Below, piece by piece: positions 24,653-33,997 of a DNA stretch of 64,000 nucleotides. Numbering within the stretch: the first letter of the stretch is position 1; the number at the start of each line of letters is the position of its first letter. Below the pieces are notes generated by a model. That model ran no database searches. It saw only the letters and a program-made list of their open reading frames with translations, and was not told the origin of the DNA. A program made the translations under genes and the position numbers. This DNA is from Lewinellaceae bacterium (GTDB taxonomy: Bacteria > Bacteroidota > Bacteroidia > Chitinophagales > Saprospiraceae). The stretch lies in assembly GCA_024644235.1 (NCBI GenBank), contig JAHELJ010000014.1:36533-100532 (forward strand), given 5' to 3'.

Positions 24653-27073
24653 CTAATCATTATCACTAGAGTTAATTCTAAAAGATTGTTCCATTTTCTG
24701 CTGCAACGCTTCGATAGCTGCCTGCTGGGCGTCGAGCACCTCAGTCATATTCTGTTGAAAGAATGTATTTTCCTCTTTAAGACTTTTGTTTTCCTCTTGC
24801 AATGCTTCAATCATGGCCTGCTGCTCTTTCACAGCATTCACTAGGAGTACTCCAATCCGGTCATACTTCACCCCTTCTACCTCTCCATCATCACTATGAA
24901 TGACAAGTAAGGGTTCCACCTTAGCTACCTCCTCGGCTATTAGGCCCAAATCTTTTTCACCGGACTCTTTCCAGCGGAAATCTACCGGCTGCAATTTTGA
25001 AATCAACTGCAATCCCGAAGTATTCTTCTCAATTTCCTCTTTGTACCGGATCGAAGAAGAGCAAAGGGTAAGTTCTCCAGTAGTACTATTTCTGCAAACA
25101 GTGGCAGCTCCGGCCGTAGCCATTGTGCCCACCGTCATCTTCCCCTCAATAGACAAGTCGCCGACTGGATCCAAGTGCATGATCTCGGTCGCAGCACTGT
25201 TCCAAAATTCAAACTGCCCTCCTTCCAAGATTTTTAGGATGAGTCGCTTCTGAGAGTCCTTTATCTCAAAATTACCTTCCTCCCCTCCGTCATCATCCAG
25301 CTCGATTATTACTGCATCATTGGAAACCAGGAAAAGATCACTGCTATTTGCGGTAGAGCTTCGGATTACTCCATCATCATTTCCTCCAAAGTAATTCGTA
25401 TTGCCCATGGTGAGGGTGCCATTGATCTGGAGCAGGTCATTGTTAAATTCGCCGTAGATGAGGGGGATGTTTGTTGTGGCATTATCGATATATAGCCGGT
25501 CATTGACAGCACCATTTCCAAACGTTGGACCAGCATTTGTTCCAAGACATAAATTACGAGAACCAGTAATGTTTCTACCTGTGAAATACCCAAAACAACT
25601 ATTGCCATCTCCGTCTATGTTGCCATCTCCAGCGGCCAAACCAAAGAAACTATTATTACTACCCGTTACATTAGAACTCCCAGCCGCTTGACCAAAAAAA
25701 CTATTAGATACTCCCGACATATTCCCAGTTCCAGCCCCATCCCCAAAAAAACTATTCCAGTTGCCGAAAGTCAGGTCTTTACCAGCCAGATTACCCAAAA
25801 CAGTATTACGGCGGTCTGTCGTAATATCTACAAGCCTGCCAGCCTGCTTACCGATATAAATTGAGGTTGTATCCTCTGGATGGCATACTTCCAAATACCC
25901 ATTGATACGGGCAAGATTATTGTTAAATTCGCCATAGATCAGCGGGTTGTTCGTGGAATCGTTGTCTATAAATAGTCGATCATCTCCTAGACCTTGATCC
26001 GAGAGTGGCCCTGACATGGCCCCGATGCACACATTGCCTGAACCTTTTAGGTGAAAACCCGCCTTATAGCCGAAGTAACTATTTGAACTCCCTAGTGAAT
26101 CCTGATAACCGGCATCCTTTCCGAAAAAACTATTACGTTCTCCGATAGTGTTTTCCCTACCAGCAGTCATACCAAAAAAACTGTTATTACTGCCCGATGT
26201 GTTACTGAAACCAGCAGCATGCCCAACAAAACTATTGTTGATTCCGCTGGTGTTTAATTTTCCTGAACGATAACCAAAAAAACAATTTAATGACCCACTT
26301 TCATTACTTAATCCTGCTTCAACTCCAAAAAAACTATTAGCGCTCCCGGACGTATTTTCCCTACCAGAGCTCATGCCATAAAAACTGTTTGAAAAACCAA
26401 TAGTATTACTATAGACAGCCTCAACTCCAAGAAAACTATTAGCGCTTCCAGACGTGTTTTCCCTACCAGCAGTCACACCAAAAAAACTGTTTGAAAACCC
26501 TGTAGTATTACTGAAGCCAGCTGCATGACCAACAAAGCTGTTATTATTTCCAGTTGTATTTAACTTTCCTGCTCGCTGACCAAAAAAACTATTTTGATAT
26601 CCAGTGGTATTGCTCAGACCTGTCTCCATGCCAAAAAAACTATTAGCATACCCAGATGTATTTGTAAAACCAGCACTCATTCCAAAAAAACTATTGGCAC
26701 TTCCAGATGTATTTGCAAAACCAGCCCTCATTCCAAAAAAACTGTTCTGAAATGCGGTAGTATTATTAAGACCGGCGTCTTCGCCATAGAAGCTGTTCTG
26801 AAAACCGGTGTTCGTGGATTTCCCTGCATTCTTACCAAAAAAGCTATTGCCTCCGCCGGTGGTCAAAACGGCTCCGGCAAAATTTCCCAAGATGGTATTA
26901 TTACGGACAACTGACGGATCGGTTGTCTTACCCGCTTCACGACCAATATAGATGGACGTGGTATCCTCCGGATGGTAGACCTCTAAATAGCCTTCGATCT
27001 GACTGGTGGTCTGAGCATGGATGGCCCACAACGTTGTGCTGAATATCAAAGCGATCAGGATCAGGATTTTCAT
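24653..27073 (-). CDS. Secreted repeat protein with C-terminal S74 chaperone domain
   Basis: The 806-residue protein has a signal peptide (MKILILIALIFSTTLWAIHA). Two modules follow, each opening with YLEVxHPEDTTSIYIG and closing with IYGEFNNxLxxING. Module 1 holds about 16 tandem 17-residue repeats of consensus NSFFGxxAGxxNTSGxx; module 2 holds ~4. These look like the head repeats of trimeric adhesins. The C-terminus has the intramolecular chaperone (peptidase S74) domain, SSIRYKEEIEKN to YDRIGVLLVNAVKEQQ, and a coiled coil. S74 domains trimerise tail-spike-like fibres and then self-cleave. So this is a predicted surface fibre. It is a recent duplicate of the 29,452 gene in its last ~230 residues. 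Confidence 0.85.
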   Translation of the reverse strand: MKILILIALIFSTTLWAIHAQTTSQIEGYLEVYHPEDTTSIYIGREAGKTTDPSVVRNNTILGNFAGAVLTTGGGNSFFGKNAGKSTNTGFQNSFYGEDAGLNNTTAFQNSFFGMRAGFANTSGSANSFFGMSAGFTNTSGYANSFFGMETGLSNTTGYQNSFFGQRAGKLNTTGNNNSFVGHAAGFSNTTGFSNSFFGVTAGRENTSGSANSFLGVEAVYSNTIGFSNSFYGMSSGRENTSGSANSFFGVEAGLSNESGSLNCFFGYRSGKLNTSGINNSFVGHAAGFSNTSGSNNSFFGMTAGRENTIGERNSFFGKDAGYQDSLGSSNSYFGYKAGFHLKGSGNVCIGAMSGPLSDQGLGDDRLFIDNDSTNNPLIYGEFNNNLARINGYLEVCHPEDTTSIYIGKQAGRLVDITTDRRNTVLGNLAGKDLTFGNWNSFFGDGAGTGNMSGVSNSFFGQAAGSSNVTGSNNSFFGLAAGDGNIDGDGNSCFGYFTGRNITGSRNLCLGTNAGPTFGNGAVNDRLYIDNATTNIPLIYGEFNNDLLQINGTLTMGNTNYFGGNDDGVIRSSTANSSDLFLVSNDAVIIELDDDGGEEGNFEIKDSQKRLILKILEGGQFEFWNSAATEIMHLDPVGDLSIEGKMTVGTMATAGAATVCRNSTTGELTLCSSSIRYKEEIEKNTSGLQLISKLQPVDFRWKESGEKDLGLIAEEVAKVEPLLVIHSDDGEVEGVKYDRIGVLLVNAVKEQQAMIEALQEENKSLKEENTFFQQNMTEVLDAQQAAIEALQQKMEQSFRINSSDND
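26030..26850 (-). repeat. 51-bp coding tandem repeats (17-residue NSFFG units)
   Basis: About 16 in-frame units of 51 bp, diverged from each other, encode NSFFGMxAGxxNTSGxx. On the + strand they appear as CCAAAAAAACTATTxxxxx motifs every 51 bp. The poly-A/poly-T core coding FFG is an obvious slippage and recombination substrate, so unit number may vary among strains. Confidence 0.9.
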
Positions 27074-27166
27074 AAGTGAGATTTTGGTAATGGAAGATTT
27101 ATGTCACTATCTCAAATATGCCCTGTTCGAGCTTTGTGCACCATTACATGATTGTGGGATTTTTGG
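27074..27166 (-). promoter_or_regulatory. Shared upstream leader, copy 1
   Basis: The ~93 bp directly upstream of the large S74 gene are nearly identical to those before the FISUMP gene (29,254-29,346) and the short S74 gene (30,736-30,829). Conserved parts, read towards the gene, are ATCCCACAATCATGTAATGG, a variable ~12 bp, GAACAGGGCATATTTGAGA and CAAAATCTCACTT just before ATG. CATATTTG is one base off the Bacteroidota -7 consensus TAnnTTTG, so this is a candidate promoter plus 5' UTR. Confidence 0.75.
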
Positions 27167-27268
27167 AGAGTCAGGAGTAGTTAAATGCCACTCAGACTTA
27201 AGACAGATTGGAAAACATAGATTTCTCAACTGAATACAAGTAAGGACAGACAGCATGCAAATAGTCAA

Positions 27269-28287
27269 TTAATCCCTGACGCAACGAACCGAAAAACCAA
27301 GCCTCTTAACACTGGCGGCTCGGTTTACTTCGCTATTGCTGTAGTACAGGCTGCGGAACCAAGCATTACTGCTACTCGACTCTGTACTGCTCCACCAGTC
27401 GCCGCGGAAGCCAACCCTCAAGAACGACCCACTGGTACTACGGTAGCCGCCCGGAAGACCTGTAAAGCCACTCTCGTTAGTGGCTCCGGTGTTTGGATCT
27501 TCCCAATATCCAGTTCCTGCCTGATTGGTTCCTGTTGATTTCATCTTACCGCCAGCTACATCTAATCCTCCTAAATAATCGGTCAAGGTTGTCCATTCTA
27601 AATCGGTAGGTACGTGCCAGCCCGTTGGGCACAATCCAGTAGGATTATTTACTGCGTACCAATTGTATAATTTACCATAAGGTTCTTCATAACTATTGTC
27701 ATTTTCATACCAACACCATGACCCAAAAGTAGCATTGCTCCATTCTGTATTATTAAGTGATACGTCAATTTAAGTGTAATTTCTCTTTGGTTTTGTTACC
27801 TATTGTTTCATTTGTTTTAGTGGCAAGTAAACTTGCCATAAGGTATATCATAGTTGAAATTTATTTTCATACATATCCAGGCTCCACTCGTAGTATTGCT
27901 CCATTCCGCATCACCCACCACCTTTGGGATAAAAGTATTGTCGTTATAGCGACCCACTCTTAAGTTTTCCACCATCCATTCCTGATCTCCAATTGCTAAA
28001 GTCTGGTAGGTATTTCCATCGATATCTGTTACAGAACCAAATTGGTATTAAAATCCAGTGAGTGAGATCCAATAAAGGCCGTTCCAGCCCTCGAAATCAT
28101 TCGTAGCCGGATTGAACCGAATCGTACCTGGTGCAGGTTCAGCAGTTTGGGTATCTCCCACCTTGATTGCTCCTTCTACCTCGAGGTTTTCCTGGGCTAA
28201 AGTATATGCTGAGGGAATAATTAATGCTACCAGAATCAGTACCACTAAGCTGTAATTATGGTATGTAGGGTTTGATTCAATCATCAT
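27269..28287 (-). pseudogene. Broken FISUMP-domain gene(s)
   Basis: Two fragments of FISUMP genes lie in tandem. The 5' fragment (28,287 to ~27,820) starts with a signal peptide and ENLEVEGAIKVGDTQ, hits an in-frame TAA at 28,050-28,048 after ISLTGF, then continues in the same frame (YQFGSVTDIDGNTYQTLAIG, QEWMVENLRVGRYND) to PYGKF and a stop. The 3' fragment (27,769 to 27,269) re-enters earlier in the domain (NNTEWSNATFGSWCWYEN, LCPTGWHVPTDLEWTTL) and ends GFSVRCVRD. The EWSN-to-PYGK segment is thus present twice, so these are parts of two paralogues or a rearranged one. The intact paralogue is at 28,378. A short secreted protein of 79 residues could still be made from the 5' end. Confidence 0.8.
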
Positions 28288-28377
28288 GGTAGTTCATTTA
28301 TCTTCTAACTGAGAGTCCTATTACCCAAACCAGCCGCAATAGGTTTTTTTCTTCTTCACTGAAGCGAGTTACTATGA

Positions 28378-29253
28378 TCAATCCTTTATACATCTGATTG
28401 ATAAGCCCCTATTCTTGTCCGCAATATTGCCCACTAAAAGACTACTATTGAATTGTAGGTAAATGTAAAAAGCAGTGGTAACCGTCCATTCCGTGGTGGT
28501 CCACCATGAACCTCTTGCACCGGTGAAGTCATATGTACCAGACTCATCCCGTTCTCCACCAGGTAGACCAGTGAAGCCACTTTCGTTGGTGGCCCCGGTA
28601 TTCGGCTCAAGCCAATGGCCGTTACCTGATTGGCTTGTTCCGGTGGCTTTCATTTTGCCTCCTCCACTGCCAGTGGAATTCAAGAAATTGTAGAGTACAT
28701 CCCATTCCGTATCGCTAGGCACATGCCATCCAACAGGACATAATTTGCCTGTATTGACGGCAAACCAATTGTAAAGTTTGCCAAAAGGAATCTCGTAGTT
28801 AAAATTGTTTTGATACCAAATCCAGGCGCCACTACTGGTGGTTTCCCAGTCCATATCGCCGATTACCTTGGTTATAAAGACCCCATCATTGTATCGTGAT
28901 GTTCTTAGATTTTCCGCCATCCATTCCTGATTTCCGATCTGCACGGTTCGGTACTGATTACCGTCTATATCCGAAATAATCTGTGCGATCTGAAACGAGC
29001 TCAACGGAACCCAGACGAAGCCGTTCCAACCTTCGAAATTTAAGCCTGTCCACCGAATCGTTCCCGGCACCGGTGATGAATCTTCGGAATCACCAATGAT
29101 AATCGCCCCTTCTACCTCCAGTTTTTCCTGAGCGAATACTTGAGCAGATATCATAAACATTGGTAATAGTATAAGTGTAGCTCTCATCATTCTTTGTAAG
29201 GCCAACGTAATCACTCTGCCTAAAATAGTGGTGAGCAGGATTAGGTTTTTCAT
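28378..29253 (-). CDS. Secreted FISUMP-domain protein
   Basis: This 291-residue protein has a FISUMP (Fibrobacter succinogenes major paralogous) domain from ~95 to the end: ISDIDGNQYRTVQIGNQEWM, AENLRTSRYNDG, LYNWFAVNTGKLCPVGWHVP, GATNESGFTGLPGGERD and a final LSIRCIKD. These domains are secreted or surface-exposed with a C-type-lectin-like fold; ligands are unknown. The N-terminus is odd: MKNLILLTTI is copied from the short S74 gene together with the upstream leader, and a second, complete signal peptide (MMRATLILLPMFMISAQVFA) follows at residue 22. The native start may therefore be the Met at 29,190 or 29,187. Confidence 0.82.
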   Translation of the reverse strand: MKNLILLTTILGRVITLALQRMMRATLILLPMFMISAQVFAQEKLEVEGAIIIGDSEDSSPVPGTIRWTGLNFEGWNGFVWVPLSSFQIAQIISDIDGNQYRTVQIGNQEWMAENLRTSRYNDGVFITKVIGDMDWETTSSGAWIWYQNNFNYEIPFGKLYNWFAVNTGKLCPVGWHVPSDTEWDVLYNFLNSTGSGGGKMKATGTSQSGNGHWLEPNTGATNESGFTGLPGGERDESGTYDFTGARGSWWTTTEWTVTTAFYIYLQFNSSLLVGNIADKNRGLSIRCIKD

Positions 29254-29346
29254 AAGTGAGATTTTGGTAATGGCATATTATGTCCTTCTCTCAAATATGC
29301 CCTGTTATAGATTTGTATACCATTACATCATTGTGGGATTTTTGGT
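29254..29346 (-). promoter_or_regulatory. Shared upstream leader, copy 2
   Basis: The same ~93-bp block as at 27,074 and 30,736, here before the FISUMP gene. The identity extends past the ATG through about 32 bases of coding sequence of the short S74 gene, which shows that the leader and start codon were copied together onto this gene. Similarity to copy 1 also continues upstream (GCAGGAGTA against TCAGGAGTA). Confidence 0.78.
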
Positions 29347-29451
29347 GACGCAGGAGTAATGCAGAACTTGCCTATTATCGTAGCCGAAACAGAGTGATTA
29401 CCAGCACCTGTACCACAAATTCAACCCAAGATAGTCGTAGTGGTAGTCGTC

Positions 29452-30735
29452 CTATTCTTCTTTACTACTTGTCGACAAGATCATTTCTTTCAGAACATCC
29501 ATCTCTTGTCGGAAGAATGTGTTTTCCTCCTTAAGACTCTTATTCTCTTCCTGCAATGCTTCAATCATGGCCTGCTGCTCATTCACAGCATTGATCAGCA
29601 GCACCCCAATCCGGTCGTACTTCACCCCTTCTACTTCCCCATCATCATTATGAATGACCAGTAAGGGCTCCACTTCAGCTACCTCCTCCGCGATGAGGCC
29701 CAGATCTTTTTCACCGGACTCTTTCCACCGAAAATTTACCGGCTGCAATTTTGAAATTAACTCCATGGCTGAAATATTCTTCTCAATTTCCTCTTTATAC
29801 CGGATCGAAGAAGAGCAAAGGGTAAGTTCTCCAGTAGTGCTATTTCTGCACACATGGGCACTTCCGGCCGTAGCCATTGTGCCCACAGTCATCTTCCCCT
29901 CAATAGACAAGTCGCCGACTGGATCCAAGTGCATGATCTCGGTCTCAGCACTGTTCCAAAATTCAAACTGCCCTCCTTCCAAGATTTTTAGGATGAGTCG
30001 CTTTTGGGAGTCCTTTATCTCAAAATTACCTTCCTCCCCACCATCATCGTCTAACTCAATGATTACTGCATCATTGGAAACTAAAAAGAGGTCACTGCTA
30101 TTTGCTGTGGAAGTCCGGATCACTCCATCATCATTTCCTCCAAAATAATTAGTGTTGCCCATGGTGAGGGTGCCATTGATCTGGAGAAGATCGTTGTCAA
30201 ACTCTCCGTAGATGAGGGGGGTTTCACTAAAACTGTTGTCAATGTAGAGGCGATCATCGACATTGGATAAGGAGCCTGGTCCCGAGTGAGAACCTATACA
30301 TATATTGTTATCTCCTGCAACCCACAATCCCGCCTGCCTCCCAAAAAAACTATTGGAGGTTCCAGTCGAGATACTTCCTCCCGCATCCTCTCCCACAAAA
30401 GAATTGAAAGATCCGCTGGAAATATTTTTTCCCGCACGAAGACCAAAAAGACTATTATTGGATCCAGTAGTGATATTCTTGCCCACAAGTGCACCAAAAA
30501 AACTATTAAATGCAGGAGTAAAGGCCGCTCCCAGATCAGATATCTGATCACCGACCATTGTGTTATAATGTCTTCCCGGTCCAATTGCTTGTCCTGCACC
30601 CCGACCGATATATAAGGACGTCGTATCCTCCGAGAGGTACACCTCCAAATAGCCTTCAATCTGACTGGTGGTCTGAGACTGCACTAAAGAAAGCACCATG
30701 CTGAAAATAGTGGTGAGCAGGATCAGGTTTTTCAT
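29452..30735 (-). CDS. Secreted short repeat protein with C-terminal S74 chaperone domain
   Basis: The 427-residue protein is a short paralogue of the 24,653 product: signal peptide, SQIEGYLEVYLSEDTTSLYIG opening, ~5 FFG-type repeats (NSFFGALVGKNITTGSN and so on), DDRLYIDN...PLIYGEFDNDLLQING, and a C-terminal ~230 residues almost identical to the paralogue, with the S74 motif SSIRYKEEIEKN and a coiled coil. It probably forms a shorter trimeric surface fibre. The gene is divergent from the large sensor kinase, 175 bp apart, with the shared leader in between. Confidence 0.85.
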   Translation of the reverse strand: MKNLILLTTIFSMVLSLVQSQTTSQIEGYLEVYLSEDTTSLYIGRGAGQAIGPGRHYNTMVGDQISDLGAAFTPAFNSFFGALVGKNITTGSNNSLFGLRAGKNISSGSFNSFVGEDAGGSISTGTSNSFFGRQAGLWVAGDNNICIGSHSGPGSLSNVDDRLYIDNSFSETPLIYGEFDNDLLQINGTLTMGNTNYFGGNDDGVIRTSTANSSDLFLVSNDAVIIELDDDGGEEGNFEIKDSQKRLILKILEGGQFEFWNSAETEIMHLDPVGDLSIEGKMTVGTMATAGSAHVCRNSTTGELTLCSSSIRYKEEIEKNISAMELISKLQPVNFRWKESGEKDLGLIAEEVAEVEPLLVIHNDDGEVEGVKYDRIGVLLINAVNEQQAMIEALQEENKSLKEENTFFRQEMDVLKEMILSTSSKEE

Positions 30736-30829
30736 AAGTGAGATTTTTGGTCATGGCATATGATATCACTATCTCAAATATGCCCTGTTCAGACCCGACA
30801 CGCCATTACATGATTGTGGGATTTTTGAC
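30736..30829 (-). promoter_or_regulatory. Shared upstream leader, copy 3
   Basis: Third copy of the leader with CCCACAATCATGTAATGG and GAACAGGGCATATTTGAGA conserved and one extra T in the CAAAAATCTCACTT stretch. Conservation stops just upstream of the CCCACAATC motif, which bounds the element on this side. The variable ~12 bp between the two cores differs in all three copies. Confidence 0.75.
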
Positions 30830-30910
30830 TTTGAATGCAGCCAATCGCACTGAAGACAAAATCCTCTTCCCCTTTTTTTCACCTGGCATCGTAAATTCAT
30901 AGAGACAGAT

Positions 30911-33900
30911 ATGAAGCTACTCCGGTCTATCATAGGGCTCCTGCTAATGCTTTTCTGTACCCTCATCTCAGGGCAGAAGCTCACCGATCGCTATGAAATT
31001 ATCCCATTTAGTGAGTCGGCCAGTGGAGCGCAAAGTGTGATCCGATATGTACTGGAAGACCCGGAAGGATACATCTGGATCGCCACTCAGGATGGTCTCT
31101 ACCGGTACGACGGCTTTGCCTTCACAGCTCTACCCCCTCCCGGTGATGCTCAGGGTCAGCACGGGCTACACGTCCGGAAAATGCATATCAAAAACGATTA
31201 TCTATACGCCGCTACTTCCCGGGGTCTGCAGCTGGTACATCTGCCCACCCTCATCACGAAGATGATCTCTCTGGGTGAAGAGAGTGAAGGTCGCACAGTG
31301 CTCGACGTGCAGGAGAGCGCCCAAGGTGATCTTTGGATAGCCACGGGCACTTCCCTTCATCAACTGACTTATCCTGATACAATCACCCAAACGGTGTTGT
31401 TGCCCGATAGCCTCAGAACCACCGCGCGCACGTTCTCCAATATGGCCCGCCTGACTCTACTAGAGAATAACAAGATGTGGATCGAGTTGGATCCCAACAA
31501 CCGTCGAGATTTGACCCTATCCTATGACCTCACCACGGGCCAGTTTGAGCCTTTGCAAGTGGCTGGTGCCAACACCAGAGATTTTATCCTTCAGCTCAAT
31601 ACCAATAACATATTTTATCTGTCTCTCCCGGAAGCACCAGAAATGGGAACCATCAACCCGCAGGATGGCGGCAAATCTCCCATCCAGCTGCCCGACGGAT
31701 TCCTTAGGGACAACCCGGTAGTGCGTGCCCGGGTATTTGACCAGGAAACGGTGCTGTTGAATCTTCGGGGTAAGAAGTGGTTGTTTGACTTCAGGACGCA
31801 ATCTCTGATTGATCCGGACTGGCCCATATTCCTGCGAGATCCACTGAAGGACACGGATCTGATATACGACCTCTACCGCACTAGAGGCGGGATCACACTA
31901 GGGTATTGCCAACAAGGCCTGATCCGCTTTATCGATGAACACAAGATTTTTCAGCCTTACCTCAATCTCAACCAGATCCTCGATACGCGAGGCAACCCCC
32001 TTTCCTCGATCTGGACCAACGACACCCTTCTCTGGGCTACCCACTATGGGGATGGAGGCGCCTTGATGACTACCACTGGCGAACTGCTTCATCATGTGCA
32101 TCTCGGTGAACGCCAGCCCTTCACCATGGCCAATTATTGGTGGAACATCCGCCAGGTGAGCCGCGACACTTTCTGGGTCGGTACCTCCGGTGGACTGTTT
32201 TGGTATATTCCATCCTCCCAGACTCAGGGAAGGATCCAGCGGCCCGGCTTACCAGAGGGTCTTCTCACCAAAGGGATCCTGACCCAATTCGTGGATAGTC
32301 ATGGCGAGATGTGGATGGGCATCGGAAGTGGTAACGGAGCTATCCGCTGGTCACCGGATCGAAAGACTTACAAGTACTATCCGGTTCGTTCGGATGCTCT
32401 GCCTTTTCGCTATCCTAAAGTGCTGGTGGAAGATAGCCGTGCCGATATCTGGATGGGCTGTCAGACCGGAGGCGGTCTGGTCCGCTGGGACCGGTCGACC
32501 GATACCTTTGAAGTGATCACTGCTCATGTGGATTCGGTCTTCAATTTTGACCGCATCGATGCCATGGCCATCTCACCCGATCAGCAACGTATTTATTTCG
32601 GAGGTGGCGGAGGAGGGGTCTTTGAATACGACTTGAGCAGCAAGAAATTCCGGCATTGGGCTAAACTACAGGGGCTTTCAAACAATTACATCCACGAACT
32701 GGAGTGGGACCGGCACGGCAACCTATGGATTGGCACCTTTAACGGATTGAATAAGCTTGATTTGACGAACAATCAGATCACGGCCTTCTATGAAATCCAC
32801 GGACTCCCCAGCAATGAGATTGGTCTTCTTCAGAGGTGGACAGATTCCACCATGGTGATTTCCACCTCGGCGGGAACGCACATCTTTAATCCGGATCGGC
32901 TTGTTTCCAATCCAATGGCCAATCCGGTTCATGTCAGCCGCCTCGAAATCAATGGGACCAATTACAATCACCTCCTGCAAGCACCAGGTAACCTACGTTT
33001 GAGATACGACCAGAATAATCTCAGTTTTGAAATCAGTCAGGTGAATCTATTGGATGGTGCGCTCAATGAATTTAGCTACCGGCTGCTGGGACTACACGCG
33101 GATTGGCGACCATTGAACGTGGCCAACCGGCTATCCCTTCCCGGTATCAGTCCCGGGCGTTATCAGCTGCAATTCAGAGTGTGCAATAACAATCAATGTC
33201 AAACCACCCGGCTCATCGGTCTGCAGATCCTGCCGCCATTTTGGAGAAGTGCCTGGTTTTACCTGCTGCTCGCCGTTCTGTTTGGTTTGCTGGTTTTGGG
33301 ATACAGCCATATCCGGATCCGAAATCTCCGTCGCCGTCAGCAGCTGCGTAATCAGATCTCGGCTGACCTGCACGACGACATTGGTTCTTCGCTGAGTAGC
33401 ATTCGCTTTATGACCGAGATGCTGGGAGAAGATCCCGCCAACGGGGGTAAAAGAGGACAACAGCTCGCAAACATCAAAGAGGAAATCGGCCAGATCAGTC
33501 AAAACCTCGAAGAGATTATCTGGTACATCAAACCTACCTCCGATACGCTGGAAGAGATTCATCTGAAACTGCGCCGTTTTGCCACGGAACTACTGGAAGC
33601 AAAAGGAGTAGAGCTCTTCTGGCAACAGACCGATGATTTTCACCGCAGTAAGCTGGGCAGCCAGCAAAAAAGAGACTACTTTCTCACTTTCAAGGAGATA
33701 CTCAATAACATCGCCAAGCATTCCCGGGCCACGCGGGTGAAAGTGAACATTCATTCTGAAAAGAACGACCTCGTCCTTCAGGTGCAGGATGACGGTGTGG
33801 GCTTCGATCCCGACCAGGAATACGCGACCAATGGCATGCACACCATGAAAAGCAGGACGCAGCGACTTCGGGGCCAACTCGAGATCTCATCCTCTCAAGA

Positions 33901-33940
33901 CCAGGGCACGAAGGTTATCCTCCGCTTTCCCTGGCGATAA
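30911..33940 (+). CDS. Reg_prop/Y_Y_Y sensor histidine kinase (HisKA_3)
   Basis: The 1009-residue kinase has a signal peptide, a large periplasmic two-propeller sensor (~30-690) with Reg_prop repeats such as YVLEDPEGYIWIATQDGLYRY, LEWDRHGNLWIGTFNGLNKLD, then a Y_Y_Y domain (~690-770, FSYRLLGLHADWRPL) and one TM (~783-802). The cytoplasmic part has the HisKA_3 phospho-His in QISADLHDDIGSSLSS (~H821) and an ATPase domain with LNNIAKHSRATRV and DDGVGFDP. Such sensors often detect oligosaccharides in Bacteroidota. Its LuxR-type partner follows 57 bp downstream. Confidence 0.92.
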   Translation: MKLLRSIIGLLLMLFCTLISGQKLTDRYEIIPFSESASGAQSVIRYVLEDPEGYIWIATQDGLYRYDGFAFTALPPPGDAQGQHGLHVRKMHIKNDYLYAATSRGLQLVHLPTLITKMISLGEESEGRTVLDVQESAQGDLWIATGTSLHQLTYPDTITQTVLLPDSLRTTARTFSNMARLTLLENNKMWIELDPNNRRDLTLSYDLTTGQFEPLQVAGANTRDFILQLNTNNIFYLSLPEAPEMGTINPQDGGKSPIQLPDGFLRDNPVVRARVFDQETVLLNLRGKKWLFDFRTQSLIDPDWPIFLRDPLKDTDLIYDLYRTRGGITLGYCQQGLIRFIDEHKIFQPYLNLNQILDTRGNPLSSIWTNDTLLWATHYGDGGALMTTTGELLHHVHLGERQPFTMANYWWNIRQVSRDTFWVGTSGGLFWYIPSSQTQGRIQRPGLPEGLLTKGILTQFVDSHGEMWMGIGSGNGAIRWSPDRKTYKYYPVRSDALPFRYPKVLVEDSRADIWMGCQTGGGLVRWDRSTDTFEVITAHVDSVFNFDRIDAMAISPDQQRIYFGGGGGGVFEYDLSSKKFRHWAKLQGLSNNYIHELEWDRHGNLWIGTFNGLNKLDLTNNQITAFYEIHGLPSNEIGLLQRWTDSTMVISTSAGTHIFNPDRLVSNPMANPVHVSRLEINGTNYNHLLQAPGNLRLRYDQNNLSFEISQVNLLDGALNEFSYRLLGLHADWRPLNVANRLSLPGISPGRYQLQFRVCNNNQCQTTRLIGLQILPPFWRSAWFYLLLAVLFGLLVLGYSHIRIRNLRRRQQLRNQISADLHDDIGSSLSSIRFMTEMLGEDPANGGKRGQQLANIKEEIGQISQNLEEIIWYIKPTSDTLEEIHLKLRRFATELLEAKGVELFWQQTDDFHRSKLGSQQKRDYFLTFKEILNNIAKHSRATRVKVNIHSEKNDLVLQVQDDGVGFDPDQEYATNGMHTMKSRTQRLRGQLEISSSQDQGTKVILRFPWR

Positions 33941-33997
33941 TTCACATCATCATGTGATTGATCGATCATTTAAAAAGTGGCTAAATTGTAGTCCAAC

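Noticed and set aside
26030..26850. Regularly spaced repeats every 51 bp that look like a CRISPR array
   Set aside because: They are in frame within one long gene, encode diverged NSFFG units, have no constant repeat/unique spacer pattern, and no cas gene is near.
24653..30735. Prophage tail-fibre genes, because of the S74 domains
   Set aside because: No other phage gene is present; the proteins have Sec signal peptides and lie among secreted FISUMP and T9SS proteins.
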